Counted from the first letter of the stretch, positions 27,065 to 36,232 are shown. The stretch: 64,000 bases of DNA from Arthrobacter sp. D5-1 (GCF_017357425.1 NZ_CP014571.1:2046001-2110000); one strand, 5' to 3'. Notes: generated by a model from the sequence alone, not told the origin. Numbers and translations: made by a program.

Positions 27065-29209
27065 TCAGGCAGGGGCTGATGCGACGCCGGGGGCGAGGAA
27101 CCTCTTGCCGTTGACCCGCTCCGAAGCGCCCACGCGATCCAGGTACGGTGTGATGCCTCCGAGGAACATCGGCCAGCCGGCGCCCATGATGACGCAAAGG
27201 TCGATGTCTTCCGGTCCGGAGACCACGCCCTCGGCGAGCATGAGCCCGATTTCCTCGGCCAGGGCATCCTGCGTGCGTCGAAGGACGTCCTCGCCGGTGG
27301 ACGGGGTGTCGCCGAAGGACATAATGGCCAAAGTCTCAGCCGGGATAACAGGAGTCCCATCGGGGCCTGGGACCCATAGTGACTTTACTCCGTTGTCGAT
27401 GAGCTTCTGCAGGTTCTGCGAGACGGGGAACCGGTCGCCGAACGCTGTGTGCAGGGACTCCTGCACATGCTGGGCGACCGGCAGGCCAACCATGGCAGCC
27501 AGGGTGAACGGCGACATCGGCAGCCCCATGGGACGCAGGGCGTTGTCAGCGACGTCGGCAGGTGTTCCTTCGTCGAACGCTGCGATGACTTCACCCATGA
27601 GGCGGAGCAGGATGCGGTTGACCACAAAGGCTGCGGCATCCTTGACCAGCACCGCAGTCTTCTTGAGACCCTTGGCGAGTTCGAAGGCGGTGGCCAGCAC
27701 GGCGTCGTCCGTCTTGGGTGCCCGCACAATCTCCAGGAGGGGCATGACAGCCACCGGGTTGAAGAAGTGGAAGCCCACCAGGCGTTCCGGGTGCTTCAGG
27801 TCCTCGGCCATGGCAGTGACAGACAGCGAAGACGTGTTGGTGGCCAGGATGCATTCGGGAGAAACAATTGCTTCAACCTCCGCGAAGACCTGCTTCTTGA
27901 TGTGGAGTTCTTCGAAAACGGCCTCGATGACGAAGTCGGCGTCGGCGAAGGCTTCCTTGGAGACGGAACCCGTAATGAGCGCCTTGGTCCTGTTGGCGGC
28001 GTCGGGCTTGATCCGCTTCTTGGCCAGCATCTTGTCCACTTCGGCATGGACGTAGGCAACGCCCTTGTCCACCCTCGCCTGATCGATGTCGGTCATCACT
28101 ACAGGGACTTTCAGCTGCCGGGCGAACAGCAAGGCCAGCTGGCTTGCCATGAGCCCTGCGCCTACCACGCCGACCTTGGTGACCGGGCGGGCAAGCTTGC
28201 GGTCAGGGGCCCCTGCAGGACGCTTTGAGCGCTTCTGGACAAGGTCCAGGAAAGCGTACACAGTGGAGCGGAACTCGTCCGTTTGCATGAGCCCTGCGAG
28301 GGTCTCACACTCGAGCTCTGCCGATTCCGCCTGTGTCATGGTGCGGTTGGCTTCTATGACGTCCAGGACCTTTGCCGGGGCAGGGGAGGCATTGGAGGTC
28401 TTGGACTCCACAAAAGCCCGTCCAGCGGTAACTGCGGCTGCCCACCGCCCAGCGACTGCGTCGTCCGCGGCATCTACGGAGTTCTTCCGCTCAGGTGTGA
28501 CGTCGCCTGAAATAACCTTTGCCGCCCATGCGAGCGACTGTTCCACGAAGTCGGCAGGCTCGAAGATGGCGTCGGCCACCCCCAGCTCGAATGCCTGCGG
28601 TCCGGTGAGTGTCCGGTTGTTGCTCAGGGGATTCTCGATCATCACCTTGACGGCGTTCTCGGGACCGATGAGGCGCGGCAGGATATAGACGCCACCCCAC
28701 CCCGGCACGAGGCCGATGAACGCTTCGGGGAGGGCCAAGGCGCCGGCACCGGTGGAGACGGTCCGGTACGTCGACTGCAGGGCGATTTCGAGTCCGCCGC
28801 CCAGGGCAAGGCCGTTGATGAAGGCGAAGCTTGGCACGCCAAGATTTGCCAGGGTGCTGTAGACGGCGTGGCCAAGCTGTGCCATCCAGAGGCCGTGCTC
28901 GCGCTCCTTGAGCGTTTTGACGGCCGACAGGTCGGCGCCGGCCACCAGGAAGTACGGCTTGCCCGTGACACCGACACCCACGATGTCACCCCGTGAAGCA
29001 CGTTCCTTGAGTTGGTCCAGGACGCCGCCCAGTTCAACCAGCGTGTTGGGGCCCAGCGTGGTGGGCTTGGAGTGGTCCAAGCCATTGTCCAGGGTGATCA
29101 GCGCGAAGGTTCCTGCGCCACCCGGCAGCTGAATGTCCTGCACGTAGGAGTGGGTGACCACTTCGTCAGGGAAGAGGGCGGCGAGCTTCTGGAATTCGGC
29201 GGCGCTCAT
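27065..29209 (-). CDS. fadB: Multifunctional fatty-acid oxidation alpha subunit (enoyl-CoA hydratase / 3-hydroxyacyl-CoA dehydrogenase)
   Basis: 714 aa. N-terminal crotonase domain (about 1-200) with oxyanion-hole VAGADLSAVKTL, and catalytic glutamates in GGGLEIAL and LPEAFIGLVPGWGG. From ~345 the NAD-binding dehydrogenase domain starts VGVVGAGLMASQLALL, with FHFFNPVAVMPLLEIV. The C-terminal 3HCDH domain holds VNRILLRLMGEVIAAFDEG. It hydrates 2-enoyl-CoA and oxidises the 3-hydroxyacyl-CoA product in beta-oxidation. It starts inside the end of the thiolase gene (4-nt overlap), giving the usual two-subunit oxidation operon. Confidence 0.94.
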   Translation of the reverse strand: MSAAEFQKLAALFPDEVVTHSYVQDIQLPGGAGTFALITLDNGLDHSKPTTLGPNTLVELGGVLDQLKERASRGDIVGVGVTGKPYFLVAGADLSAVKTLKEREHGLWMAQLGHAVYSTLANLGVPSFAFINGLALGGGLEIALQSTYRTVSTGAGALALPEAFIGLVPGWGGVYILPRLIGPENAVKVMIENPLSNNRTLTGPQAFELGVADAIFEPADFVEQSLAWAAKVISGDVTPERKNSVDAADDAVAGRWAAAVTAGRAFVESKTSNASPAPAKVLDVIEANRTMTQAESAELECETLAGLMQTDEFRSTVYAFLDLVQKRSKRPAGAPDRKLARPVTKVGVVGAGLMASQLALLFARQLKVPVVMTDIDQARVDKGVAYVHAEVDKMLAKKRIKPDAANRTKALITGSVSKEAFADADFVIEAVFEELHIKKQVFAEVEAIVSPECILATNTSSLSVTAMAEDLKHPERLVGFHFFNPVAVMPLLEIVRAPKTDDAVLATAFELAKGLKKTAVLVKDAAAFVVNRILLRLMGEVIAAFDEGTPADVADNALRPMGLPMSPFTLAAMVGLPVAQHVQESLHTAFGDRFPVSQNLQKLIDNGVKSLWVPGPDGTPVIPAETLAIMSFGDTPSTGEDVLRRTQDALAEEIGLMLAEGVVSGPEDIDLCVIMGAGWPMFLGGITPYLDRVGASERVNGKRFLAPGVASAPA

Positions 29210-30468
29210 GCGGCGGCTCCTTCGGTGGTGGCGGTCTCAGCGGTGGAGGAAGCGTAGTCGGGGTGGTGCGGGTTCTCCCAGATCACTGTTGCACCCATGC
29301 CCAGGCCGATGCACATAGTGGTGATGCCGTAGCGCACTGTGGGATCCTCCTCGAATTGCCGGGCCAGCTGGTTCATCAGGCGGACGCCGGAGGAAGCAAG
29401 CGGATGTCCGACGGCGATCGCACCGCCATAGCGGTTGACGCGGGGGTCATTGTCGGCGATGCCGAAGTGGTCCAGGAAGCTCAGTACCTGGACCGCGAAG
29501 GCTTCATTGATCTCGAAGAGCCCGATGTCTTCTATGCCCAGTCCGGCGTTCTTGAGCGCCTTTTCCGTCGCCGGAACGGGGCCAATGCCCATGACCTCCG
29601 GTTCGACGCCCGCGAAGGCGTAGGAGACAAGGCGCATCTTGACGGAGAGTCCCAGCTCCTCGGCGGCTTCGGCCGACGCGAGAACGGCCGCCGTCGCGCC
29701 GTCATTCAAGCCAGCGGCGTTTCCGGCAGTGACGCGGCCGTGGGCACGGAAAGGGGTGCGAAGTTCGGCGAGGTCGGCCACCGTGGTTCCGGGGCGAGGG
29801 GGTTCGTCCGTGGTATGGAGCGCCCAGCCCTGGCCCGGCTTCATTGTGGCCACGGGGACGAGGTCGTGCTGTATTTGTTCGTTGGAGTACGCTGCGGCGA
29901 GCTTGGCTTGCGAAGCAGCGGCATAGGCATCCGTGCGGTCCTTGGTGATGGCCGGGAACCGGTCGTGCAGGTTTTCTGCCGTGTTGCCCATGTTCAGGGC
30001 AGCCGGGTCCACCAGCCGCTCGGACATGAACCGCGGATTGGGGTCGGCTCCGGCGCCCATGGGGTGGTTGCCCATATGTTCCACTCCGCCGGCGATGACG
30101 ACGTCGTAGGCGCCAAAGCCGATGCCACTCGCCGTCGTGGTGACCGCCGTCATGGCGCCTGCGCACATGCGGTCGATGGCGAAGCCGGGAACGGTGCGCG
30201 GGAGGCCGGCCAGCAACGCGGCGGTGCGGCCGATGGTGAGGCCCTGGTCTCCGGTCTGCGTGGTGGCGGCAATGGCTACCTCGTCCACGCGGTCTGCTGG
30301 CAGGGACGGATTGCGCCGCATCAGTTCGCGGATGCACTTCACCACGAGGTCATCGGCCCTGGTGCCCGCGTAGATTCCCTTGTCGCCGGCTTTGCCGAAC
30401 GGGGTGCGGACTCCGTCCACGAAAACGACATCGCGGACATTCCTTTGGGCACTGCGTGATGGACTCAT
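29206..30468 (-). CDS. fadA: Acetyl-CoA C-acyltransferase (3-ketoacyl-CoA thiolase)
   Basis: 420 aa, thiolase fold. The nucleophilic Cys is in IDRMCAGAMTAV. The second site is GGAIAVGHPLASSG (His) and the C-terminal acid/base Cys is in TTMCIGLGMGATVIWE. It cleaves 3-ketoacyl-CoA with CoA to acetyl-CoA and the shortened acyl-CoA. A strong ribosome site (gaggag) precedes the ATG. First gene of the fadA-fadB operon, with a promoter/operator about 65 nt upstream. Confidence 0.95.
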   Translation of the reverse strand: MSPSRSAQRNVRDVVFVDGVRTPFGKAGDKGIYAGTRADDLVVKCIRELMRRNPSLPADRVDEVAIAATTQTGDQGLTIGRTAALLAGLPRTVPGFAIDRMCAGAMTAVTTTASGIGFGAYDVVIAGGVEHMGNHPMGAGADPNPRFMSERLVDPAALNMGNTAENLHDRFPAITKDRTDAYAAASQAKLAAAYSNEQIQHDLVPVATMKPGQGWALHTTDEPPRPGTTVADLAELRTPFRAHGRVTAGNAAGLNDGATAAVLASAEAAEELGLSVKMRLVSYAFAGVEPEVMGIGPVPATEKALKNAGLGIEDIGLFEINEAFAVQVLSFLDHFGIADNDPRVNRYGGAIAVGHPLASSGVRLMNQLARQFEEDPTVRYGITTMCIGLGMGATVIWENPHHPDYASSTAETATTEGAAA

Positions 30469-30534
30469 GTATTAACTCCTCGTTGAGACATGGTGCCGGC
30501 CCGCGTCGCGGGTGCTCCGGTTGGCATTAACGCA

Positions 30535-30563
30535 ATGTTACTCGCCGGTAACTTACGGTGCAA
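30535..30563 (-). promoter_or_regulatory. Promoter of the fadA-fadB operon
   Basis: On the minus strand, TTGCAC (30563-30558), a 17-bp spacer and TAACAT (30540-30535). This is a good housekeeping-sigma promoter by sequence, with a leader of about 60 nt to the fadA ATG. Confidence 0.65.
30537..30552. promoter_or_regulatory. Palindromic operator GTTAC-N6-GTAAC inside the fadA promoter
   Basis: Perfect 5-bp arms with a 6-bp centre, overlapping the -10 hexamer and part of the spacer. The position fits a repressor blocking RNA polymerase. The symmetry is typical of TetR/FadR-like regulators of fatty-acid degradation, but no regulator gene lies nearby. Confidence 0.5.
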
Positions 30564-30603
30564 GGTGTGTCGACCTCCTGCCGAGTGACCCTGGAGACGC
30601 GAA

Positions 30604-30642
30604 AGGCCCGCCGCCGCGAACCGTAGTTCGGGTGACGGGCCT
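30604..30642 (-). terminator. Terminator after rnd
   Basis: Two-tier hairpin: outer AGGCCCG/CGGGCCT (30604-30610 with 30636-30642) enclosing CGAAC/GTTCG (30617-30621 with 30626-30630). It begins 17 nt past the rnd stop on the minus strand. Confidence 0.6.
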
Positions 30643-30658
30643 GGCAGTCTGGACAGAC

Positions 30659-32020
30659 TCAGGCGGAGTCCGATGACTGTTGGGTTTCCTGTGCCTGCCG
30701 GCTGTCCTTCGTTTTGGATTCTTTGGCCGGCAGGGGTTTGGGGTTCAAGCAGGCGTCGGTGAGGATTGGTGCGGCGAAGGAGACCTGCCATTCGCGGGCA
30801 CCCAGCTCCCGCAATTCAGCAGATACCGTTTCCAGGGATATGTCCGACGGTGGCCGCCAGGTGATCCGCCTCAGGAAGTCCGGTGTCAGCAGGTTCTCCA
30901 CCGGCAGGTTGAGTTCGTCAGCCTTGGCCTGCAGCGCGGGCCGGGCGGTGGCCAGGCGCGCTGCAGCCTCCGGGTCGCGATCCACCCACACCCGCGGCGG
31001 CGGTGGAGCGTTGGTGGGCAGATGCAAGGGCGGAAGATCAGTCAGGGTGCGGGCGATGGTGATGCATCGCAGCCAGCGCGGTGCCTCCCGTTGGGCAGAG
31101 CGGCCGTGGAATCCCTTGGTGGCCAGTAGTTGGGGGACAGTGGTGGGCATGGCTTTCGCGGCTGCCACCAAGGCCGAATCAGGAATCAGGCGCCCCGGCG
31201 CCACATCGCGTTTACGTGCCAGCTGATCGCGCTCCTGCCAGAGTTCGCGGACTGCTGCCAACTGACGGCGGTCCCGGATCTGGTGCAACCCGGACGTTTT
31301 CCGCCAGGGATCGACGCGGGGCGGTGAAATACCGGCGGCAAGGATGCCGGCGAATTCCTGTTCGGCGTACTCCAGCTTGCCGTCCGCCTCCAGCAACTCG
31401 ATGAGCTCTTCGCGCAATTCCGCAAGAACTTCGACGTCGAGCGCTGCGTACCGGAGCCAAGGCTCGGGCAGCGGGCGGGTGGACCAGTCGGCTGCAGAAT
31501 GTTCTTTTGCCAGGCCGAATCCGAGGAGTTGCTCGATGACGGCCGCCAGGCCTACGCGGGGAAGGCCGGCAAGGCGGGCGGCAAGTTCGGTGTCGAACAG
31601 TTTGTCGGGCCACATGCCGAGTTCGGACAGGCAGGGAAGGTCCTGGGTGGCTGCATGCAGGATCCATTCGACGCCACGGAGAGCCTCGTTGATGATGTCC
31701 AGGTTGTCGAAAGGCTCGGGGTCGATCAGCCAGGTTCCCGCTCCGTCGCGGCGGATCTGCACCAGGAAGGCGCGTTGGCCGTAACGGAAGCCGGAGGCGC
31801 GCTCTGCGTCCACCCCGGCCGGTCCTGTTCCGGCGGCGATGGCGGCGGCGCATCGTTCAAGTCCGGCCGGAGTGTCGATGACCAGGGGGACGCCTTCGCG
31901 TGGCGTATCGAGATCGATGACTTCGGGGACGTGGCTGTCAAAGCCGTCTACCTTGATGTGGGTGGTGGGATCAGCAACCGGATCGCCGGCTGTGGTTTTA
32001 TCCAGATTTTCAGGGGTCAT
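30659..32020 (-). CDS. rnd: Ribonuclease D-like 3'-5' exonuclease with HRDC domain
   Basis: 453 aa. DEDDy exonuclease domain in the first ~230 residues: GPAGVDAERASGFRYGQ (DxE), LHAATQDLPCLSELG (Exo II), and YAALDVEVLAELREEL (Tyr-x3-Asp, Exo III). An HRDC helical domain follows (~255-335, RRQLAAVRELWQERDQLARK), then an actinobacterial C-terminal region ending Ala/Gln/Ser-rich. It trims structured RNAs, likely tRNA precursors. A TAAGCT hexamer 9 nt before the ATG could be a leaderless -10. Precedes fadA on the same strand but is separated by a terminator and promoter. Confidence 0.92.
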   Translation of the reverse strand: MTPENLDKTTAGDPVADPTTHIKVDGFDSHVPEVIDLDTPREGVPLVIDTPAGLERCAAAIAAGTGPAGVDAERASGFRYGQRAFLVQIRRDGAGTWLIDPEPFDNLDIINEALRGVEWILHAATQDLPCLSELGMWPDKLFDTELAARLAGLPRVGLAAVIEQLLGFGLAKEHSAADWSTRPLPEPWLRYAALDVEVLAELREELIELLEADGKLEYAEQEFAGILAAGISPPRVDPWRKTSGLHQIRDRRQLAAVRELWQERDQLARKRDVAPGRLIPDSALVAAAKAMPTTVPQLLATKGFHGRSAQREAPRWLRCITIARTLTDLPPLHLPTNAPPPPRVWVDRDPEAAARLATARPALQAKADELNLPVENLLTPDFLRRITWRPPSDISLETVSAELRELGAREWQVSFAAPILTDACLNPKPLPAKESKTKDSRQAQETQQSSDSA

Positions 32021-32111
32021 GGTGGCTTAAGCTTACCGATTCACGCCGGGTTCTCGCCGGGACGCGGTGCTGACCGTGTATTGGCCGCCGTGGGCGACGT
32101 GTCAACAGTGG

Positions 32112-32768
32112 TCAATTCAGCCTCCTGTTGGGAAGTCCAGTGACGCCCGGCGGAAGGGGAGGAAGCCCGGCGAAAGTACAGACCATGTCTGACCAGGCCT
32201 CCAAGTGCGCCTGGACGTCAGCGCCGGCAGGGGTCCATGAAGCGCGAAGTTCAATGTCTATGGTGTCCGGGCGTTCGGCCACTGTGCCAAAGCTCTCGGA
32301 AAGGATCCTTGTTGCCGTGCCGCCAGCCGCGCGATACGGGGCTGCGTGGTTCTCCAGGGCGTCCACCAACCACGTCCAGGCGACGGAGCCCAGCATGGAG
32401 TCGTTGCCCATCTCAGCGTCCATTTGGGCCCGAATGTAGGTGACAATACGGAATTCACCTTCCCACACCGGTGAACCATCGGGATCGTAGAGGAGGATGA
32501 ACCGGCCCGTGGCCAGTTCGTCGTCGTCCTCGCTCGCCGGCGTGTTCGCCTGGCTCGCTGCGAAGGCCTTGGCCGCCGGCCCGTGGACGGGAACGCGGCG
32601 CGTAGCCGCAGTGGGGCTGAAAACTTCCGCACCCAAAGCCACCGCGTACGGGGCCAGCCGGGCGGGCGCAGGGATCTCATCAAGCCGCAATTCGCTGCGG
32701 CATTGGGCTTTTCGAAGTGTTCCCAAGGCGAGGAGAAAGTCCGAGGGAACCTGTGCGAGGGCGTTCAC
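32112..32768 (-). CDS. DUF3000 family protein
   Basis: 218 aa from a GTG start. Actinobacterial DUF3000 (Rv2680-like): the N-terminal VPSDFLLALGTLRKAQCRSELRLDEIPAP block, GRFILLYDPDGSPVWEGEFRIVTYIRAQMDAEM, and the C-terminal IDIELRASWTPAGADVQAHLEAW. No catalytic motif or membrane segment is seen and the function is unknown. It normally neighbours ribonuclease D, as here (91-nt gap), with which it may be co-expressed. Confidence 0.9.
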   Translation of the reverse strand: MNALAQVPSDFLLALGTLRKAQCRSELRLDEIPAPARLAPYAVALGAEVFSPTAATRRVPVHGPAAKAFAASQANTPASEDDDELATGRFILLYDPDGSPVWEGEFRIVTYIRAQMDAEMGNDSMLGSVAWTWLVDALENHAAPYRAAGGTATRILSESFGTVAERPDTIDIELRASWTPAGADVQAHLEAWSDMVCTFAGLPPLPPGVTGLPNRRLN

Positions 32769-32774
32769 CCTCGC

Positions 32775-32780
32775 AGGTTA
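32775..32780 (-). promoter_or_regulatory. -10 hexamer TAACCT before DUF3000
   Basis: TAACCT on the minus strand lies 6 nt before the GTG start of the DUF3000 gene, fitting a leaderless promoter. Confidence 0.35.
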
Positions 32781-32831
32781 TGCTTCCGGGGCGGCGATTC
32801 CCAGCAGGCTCGCCGCCCCGGATGCGCGGGG

Positions 32832-33953
32832 TTACCGGGAGGCCAGCTCCCGCTTGATGCCAGCAACGAAGGCGTCGATGTCTTCCTCTGTGGTGTCAAA
32901 GGAGCACATCCACCGGACCTCACCTCTGGCGGCGTCCCAATCGTAGAAGGCGAAGCTCTTGCGCAGGCGGTCGGCAACGCCGGCCGGGAGGATGGCGAAG
33001 ACGCCGTTGGACTGCGTCGCCTGGGTGGGCTCCACGCCGTCGATCGCTTCAACGGCCGTCCGCAGGCGGGAGGCCATGGCGTTGGCGTGGGCGGCCGAAC
33101 GCAACCACAGTCCATCCTCCAGCAGGGCAATGAACTGGGCAGAGATAAAGCGCATCTTCGAGGCGAGCTGCATGTTCATCTTGCGAAGGAACTTCAGGCC
33201 ATCAGCCGCCTCCGGGTTGAGTGCCACTACGACTTCGCCAAAAAGGAGTCCGTTCTTGGTGCCGCCGAAGGACAGGATGTCCACGCCGGCGTCGCGCGTG
33301 AAGGCCCGGAGGGGAACATCAAGGTGAGCGGCTGCGTTCGCCAGCCTGGCGCCATCCATGTGAAGCTTCATGCCCTTGGAATGGGCGTGGTCCGCGATGG
33401 CCCGCACTTCTTCCGGGGTGTAGCAGGTACCCAGTTCAGTGGTCTGGGTTATGGAGACCACCAAAGGCTGGGCCCGGTGCTCATCACCCCAGCCCCACGC
33501 TTCGCGATCAATCAGCTCGGGGGTGAGTTTGCCGTCCTCGGTGGGAACCTGGAGGAGCTTGATCCCGCCCACCCGTTCGGGTGCACCGTTCTCATCCATG
33601 TTGATGTGCGCGGTGGAGGCGCAGATCACCGCTCCCCACCGGGGAAGGAGGGATTGCAGGGCAAGGACGTTGGCGCCGGTGCCGTTGAAGACCGGGAAGG
33701 TCTCGATGCCCGGCCCGAATTGCTGCTCCAGCACCTCCTGCAGCCGTGCGGTGTACACATCCTCGCCGTAAGAGACCTGGTGCCCGCCATTGGCCGTTGC
33801 CAGTGCAGCGAGGATCTCCGGGTGCACGCCGGAGTAGTTATCGGAGGCAAATCCACGAACCGATGGGTCATGGAGCTGGCTGTTCCCAACCATCGTGTTG
33901 GCGCTGTTGGCGCGGTGGATGGCCTCTGTTGTGCTCGTCACTTGTTCATTCAC
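32832..33953 (-). CDS. Low-specificity L-threonine aldolase family protein
   Basis: 373 aa from GTG 33953. PLP-dependent fold-type I enzyme: GFASDNYSGVHPEILAAL, FNGTGANVLALQSLLP, HMDGARLANAAAHL (Asp-Gly-Ala-Arg motif) and the PLP lysine in ILSFGGTKNGLL. It cleaves threonine or allo-threonine to glycine and acetaldehyde, or a related beta-hydroxy amino acid. GTG 33953 lies 10 nt past the SDR stop and was preferred. An ATG at 33893 (MVGNSQLHDP) is an alternative without a visible ribosome site. Last gene of the DUF6421-SDR-aldolase group. Confidence 0.9.
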   Translation of the reverse strand: MNEQVTSTTEAIHRANSANTMVGNSQLHDPSVRGFASDNYSGVHPEILAALATANGGHQVSYGEDVYTARLQEVLEQQFGPGIETFPVFNGTGANVLALQSLLPRWGAVICASTAHINMDENGAPERVGGIKLLQVPTEDGKLTPELIDREAWGWGDEHRAQPLVVSITQTTELGTCYTPEEVRAIADHAHSKGMKLHMDGARLANAAAHLDVPLRAFTRDAGVDILSFGGTKNGLLFGEVVVALNPEAADGLKFLRKMNMQLASKMRFISAQFIALLEDGLWLRSAAHANAMASRLRTAVEAIDGVEPTQATQSNGVFAILPAGVADRLRKSFAFYDWDAARGEVRWMCSFDTTEEDIDAFVAGIKRELASR

Positions 33954-33963
33954 GCTTTCAAGT

Positions 33964-34704
33964 CTATTTGGCCAGCAGGATGCGCTGGCCGTTGAGGTTT
34001 GCGGCCTGTTCTTCGAACAGTCCGACGACGGCGGCCGCCAGGTCCTCGACGTCCGTATAGCCGGGGAACCGCCTGTCCGGATGCGCGGCACGCATGGCGG
34101 AATCCACCAGGGCTTTGACCACGAAGATGACGGCTGCGCTGTGTTGGCCTTCTGGCTGCTGCTGGCTGGCCTGCCGGCCGTCCGCCTGCGCGCGGCGGAA
34201 CCCGTCAGCCACTGCAAGGGTCCAGGCTTCAGCGGCAGCCTTTGCCGCGGCGTAACTGGCGGCAGCGGCAGTAGGAGCTGACGCGGAGGTGGAGGAGATC
34301 ATCGCCAACCGGCCCTGCGGGGATGCCTCGAGCTGGCTGTAGAACACCCGGGAGACGTTGCGCAGGGTAGTGATCGCGCCCCGTTCCAGGGCATCCCAAT
34401 CCTCATCGGATTGGTCTTCGATGCCTTTCGCGCCACGCCAACCGCCCACCAAGTGGATGACTCCATCCACCTTTTCAACGCCGTGGCCGGAGAGCCCGTC
34501 CGCGAGGTCGCGAACAGCCTCATACGAAGCGAGATCGCACACCAGGGGGACCACTCCATGGCCGGCTTCATTCGCCGCTTCCTGGATGCGAACGTCGTCC
34601 GAGCCCACAGTGAAGACCCGGTGACCGGCGGCCCCCAGAGCCCGCGCGGCAGCAATGCCGGACGCGCTGCTGCCGCCGGTCACAAGGATGGTCAGTGTGG
34701 GCAT
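33964..34704 (-). CDS. Short-chain dehydrogenase/reductase
   Basis: 246 aa, classical SDR Rossmann fold: VTGGSSASGIAAARALGAAG (nucleotide loop, res ~8-27), a central IHLVGGWRG in place of the usual NNAG, Ser in ISSTSASAP, and the YAAAK catalytic Tyr/Lys. The tail DVEDLAAAVVGLFEEQAANLNGQRILL is family-like. It oxidises or reduces an unknown alcohol/carbonyl with NAD(P). Its ATG overlaps the DUF6421 stop by one base. The conserved neighbour pairing suggests the two act in one pathway. Confidence 0.9.
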   Translation of the reverse strand: MPTLTILVTGGSSASGIAAARALGAAGHRVFTVGSDDVRIQEAANEAGHGVVPLVCDLASYEAVRDLADGLSGHGVEKVDGVIHLVGGWRGAKGIEDQSDEDWDALERGAITTLRNVSRVFYSQLEASPQGRLAMISSTSASAPTAAAASYAAAKAAAEAWTLAVADGFRRAQADGRQASQQQPEGQHSAAVIFVVKALVDSAMRAAHPDRRFPGYTDVEDLAAAVVGLFEEQAANLNGQRILLAK

Positions 34705-36071
34705 CAGGCCGCCGTCGCGCCGGTGATGCCCGTAGTGGATTCGATCACGGGACGCATCTTCTTCTCCAATGCTTCGTAGAACATGGACAGCGGGAACTCG
34801 TCGTCAAGGACCTGGTCGGTGAGCCCGCGGGGAGGACCGTCCAGCGGCAGGGCATCCGGTCCCTTGGCCCACACAGACGCCGGGTGGGCAGTCACCGTGC
34901 CGGAAATGAGTTCGTACGCAGCCAACCAGTGGGCGGCCTTCGGCCGGTCAATGGAACGCCAGTAGAGTTCTTCGATTCTGGCACCGAGTTCAACCACTAC
35001 TGCAGCAGCATCCTCCCAGTCAATGGAGAGCTTGCTGTCCGTCCAGTGAAGGACGTGGTGCTGGTGCATCCACGCGAACAGCAGTTGACCGCCAAGTCCG
35101 TCATAGTTGCGGACACGGCTGCCGGTGATCGCGAAGCGGAAGATCCGGTCAAAAATCACCGCGTACTGAACAAGTTTTGCGTGCTTCCTGGCGTCAGGAT
35201 CGGCGTTCTCATCCTTCTCGATGCGGACTGACTCGCGGAAGGCGGTCAAATCGCATCGCAACTCTTCCAACGAGTAGAGGAAGAACGGCATGCGCTGCTT
35301 GATCATGAACGGATCAAAAGGCAGATCACCCCGCATGTGGGTGCGGTCATGGATGAGGTCCCACATGACGAACGTGCGCTGGGTGAGTTCCTGGTCCTCG
35401 ATCAACTGGGCTGCATCTGCTGGAAGTTCCAAAGAAGTGGTTGCTGCTGCTGCCTTGAGGACGCGGCGGAAGCGTGCGGCTTCACGGTCGGCGAAGATGG
35501 CGCCCCAGGTGAAGGTGGGAGTCTCGCGCACGGCAACGGTTTCGGGGAAGAGCACCGCGGAGTTGGTGTCGTACCCGGGAGTGAAATCGATGAAGCGGAT
35601 GGGGACGAACAGCTTGTTGGAGTACTCGCCCGCTTCAAGCCCGCCAATGAACTCAGGCCAGATGACCTCGATCAATACGGCTTCGACCAGCCTGTTGGTG
35701 CTGCCGTTCTGCGTGTACATGGGGAAGACCACCAGGTGTTGGAGGCCGTCAACGCGCAGTTCCTGGGGCTGGAACGCCTGCAGGGAATCCAGGAAGTCCG
35801 GTACGCCGAAGCCGCCCTGTACCCACCGGCCAAAGTCCTCCACCAGCAACTCCAGGTAGCGGGCGTCGTGGGGGAACAGGGGAGCCAAAGATGTGACGGC
35901 GTCGCAGATCGTTGCTACGAGGGTTGTTGCCTCGCCGTGGACCGAGGGATCGGCGATGGAGCCGTCCTGTTCCTGGTGTGCTTGGAGTGCTGTGGCCGCG
36001 GCCTTCAGCGTTGTCCACTCGGCGTTGTCAGCGGTGACACGCGGGAGGGTGGAGGTGGCGATGGTTGTCAT
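34704..36071 (-). CDS. DUF6421 family protein
   Basis: 455 aa, recognised as DUF6421; no function is known. The centre carries several His/Asp/Glu motifs that could bind metal: MWDLIHDRTHMRGDLPFDPF, LLFAWMHQHHVLHWTD and ELYWRSIDRPKAAHW. The HDRTH and HQHH clusters are the most likely ligands (inference). No signal peptide or membrane helix. The ATG at 36071 (MTTIATSTLPR) follows a purine-rich stretch; upstream frame residues are not family-like. First gene of a three-gene unit with the SDR and threonine aldolase. Confidence 0.88.
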   Translation of the reverse strand: MTTIATSTLPRVTADNAEWTTLKAAATALQAHQEQDGSIADPSVHGEATTLVATICDAVTSLAPLFPHDARYLELLVEDFGRWVQGGFGVPDFLDSLQAFQPQELRVDGLQHLVVFPMYTQNGSTNRLVEAVLIEVIWPEFIGGLEAGEYSNKLFVPIRFIDFTPGYDTNSAVLFPETVAVRETPTFTWGAIFADREAARFRRVLKAAAATTSLELPADAAQLIEDQELTQRTFVMWDLIHDRTHMRGDLPFDPFMIKQRMPFFLYSLEELRCDLTAFRESVRIEKDENADPDARKHAKLVQYAVIFDRIFRFAITGSRVRNYDGLGGQLLFAWMHQHHVLHWTDSKLSIDWEDAAAVVVELGARIEELYWRSIDRPKAAHWLAAYELISGTVTAHPASVWAKGPDALPLDGPPRGLTDQVLDDEFPLSMFYEALEKKMRPVIESTTGITGATAA

Positions 36072-36117
36072 GGAGCTCGGCCCTTTCCGAAGTAGTGGTT
36101 GCTTCTGGGCCGAGCGT

Positions 36118-36137
36118 AGCAAGCGAAAAGCATTGCT
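36118..36137. promoter_or_regulatory. Inverted repeat AGCAA-N10-TTGCT upstream of DUF6421
   Basis: Lies 47-66 nt before the DUF6421 start in an A/T-rich stretch. TACGCT just downstream on the minus strand (about 36117-36112) could be the -10. The spacing suits a dimeric activator or repressor, identity unknown. Confidence 0.35.
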
Positions 36138-36232
36138 AATTGAAAAAAGCCCCGAGGATAAGCAACTCTTGCCCTTTGGGTGTTCCTGCACAGTTCGAGA
36201 TCCAGCGCCCCGCACTCCTGCAGGACAACAGC

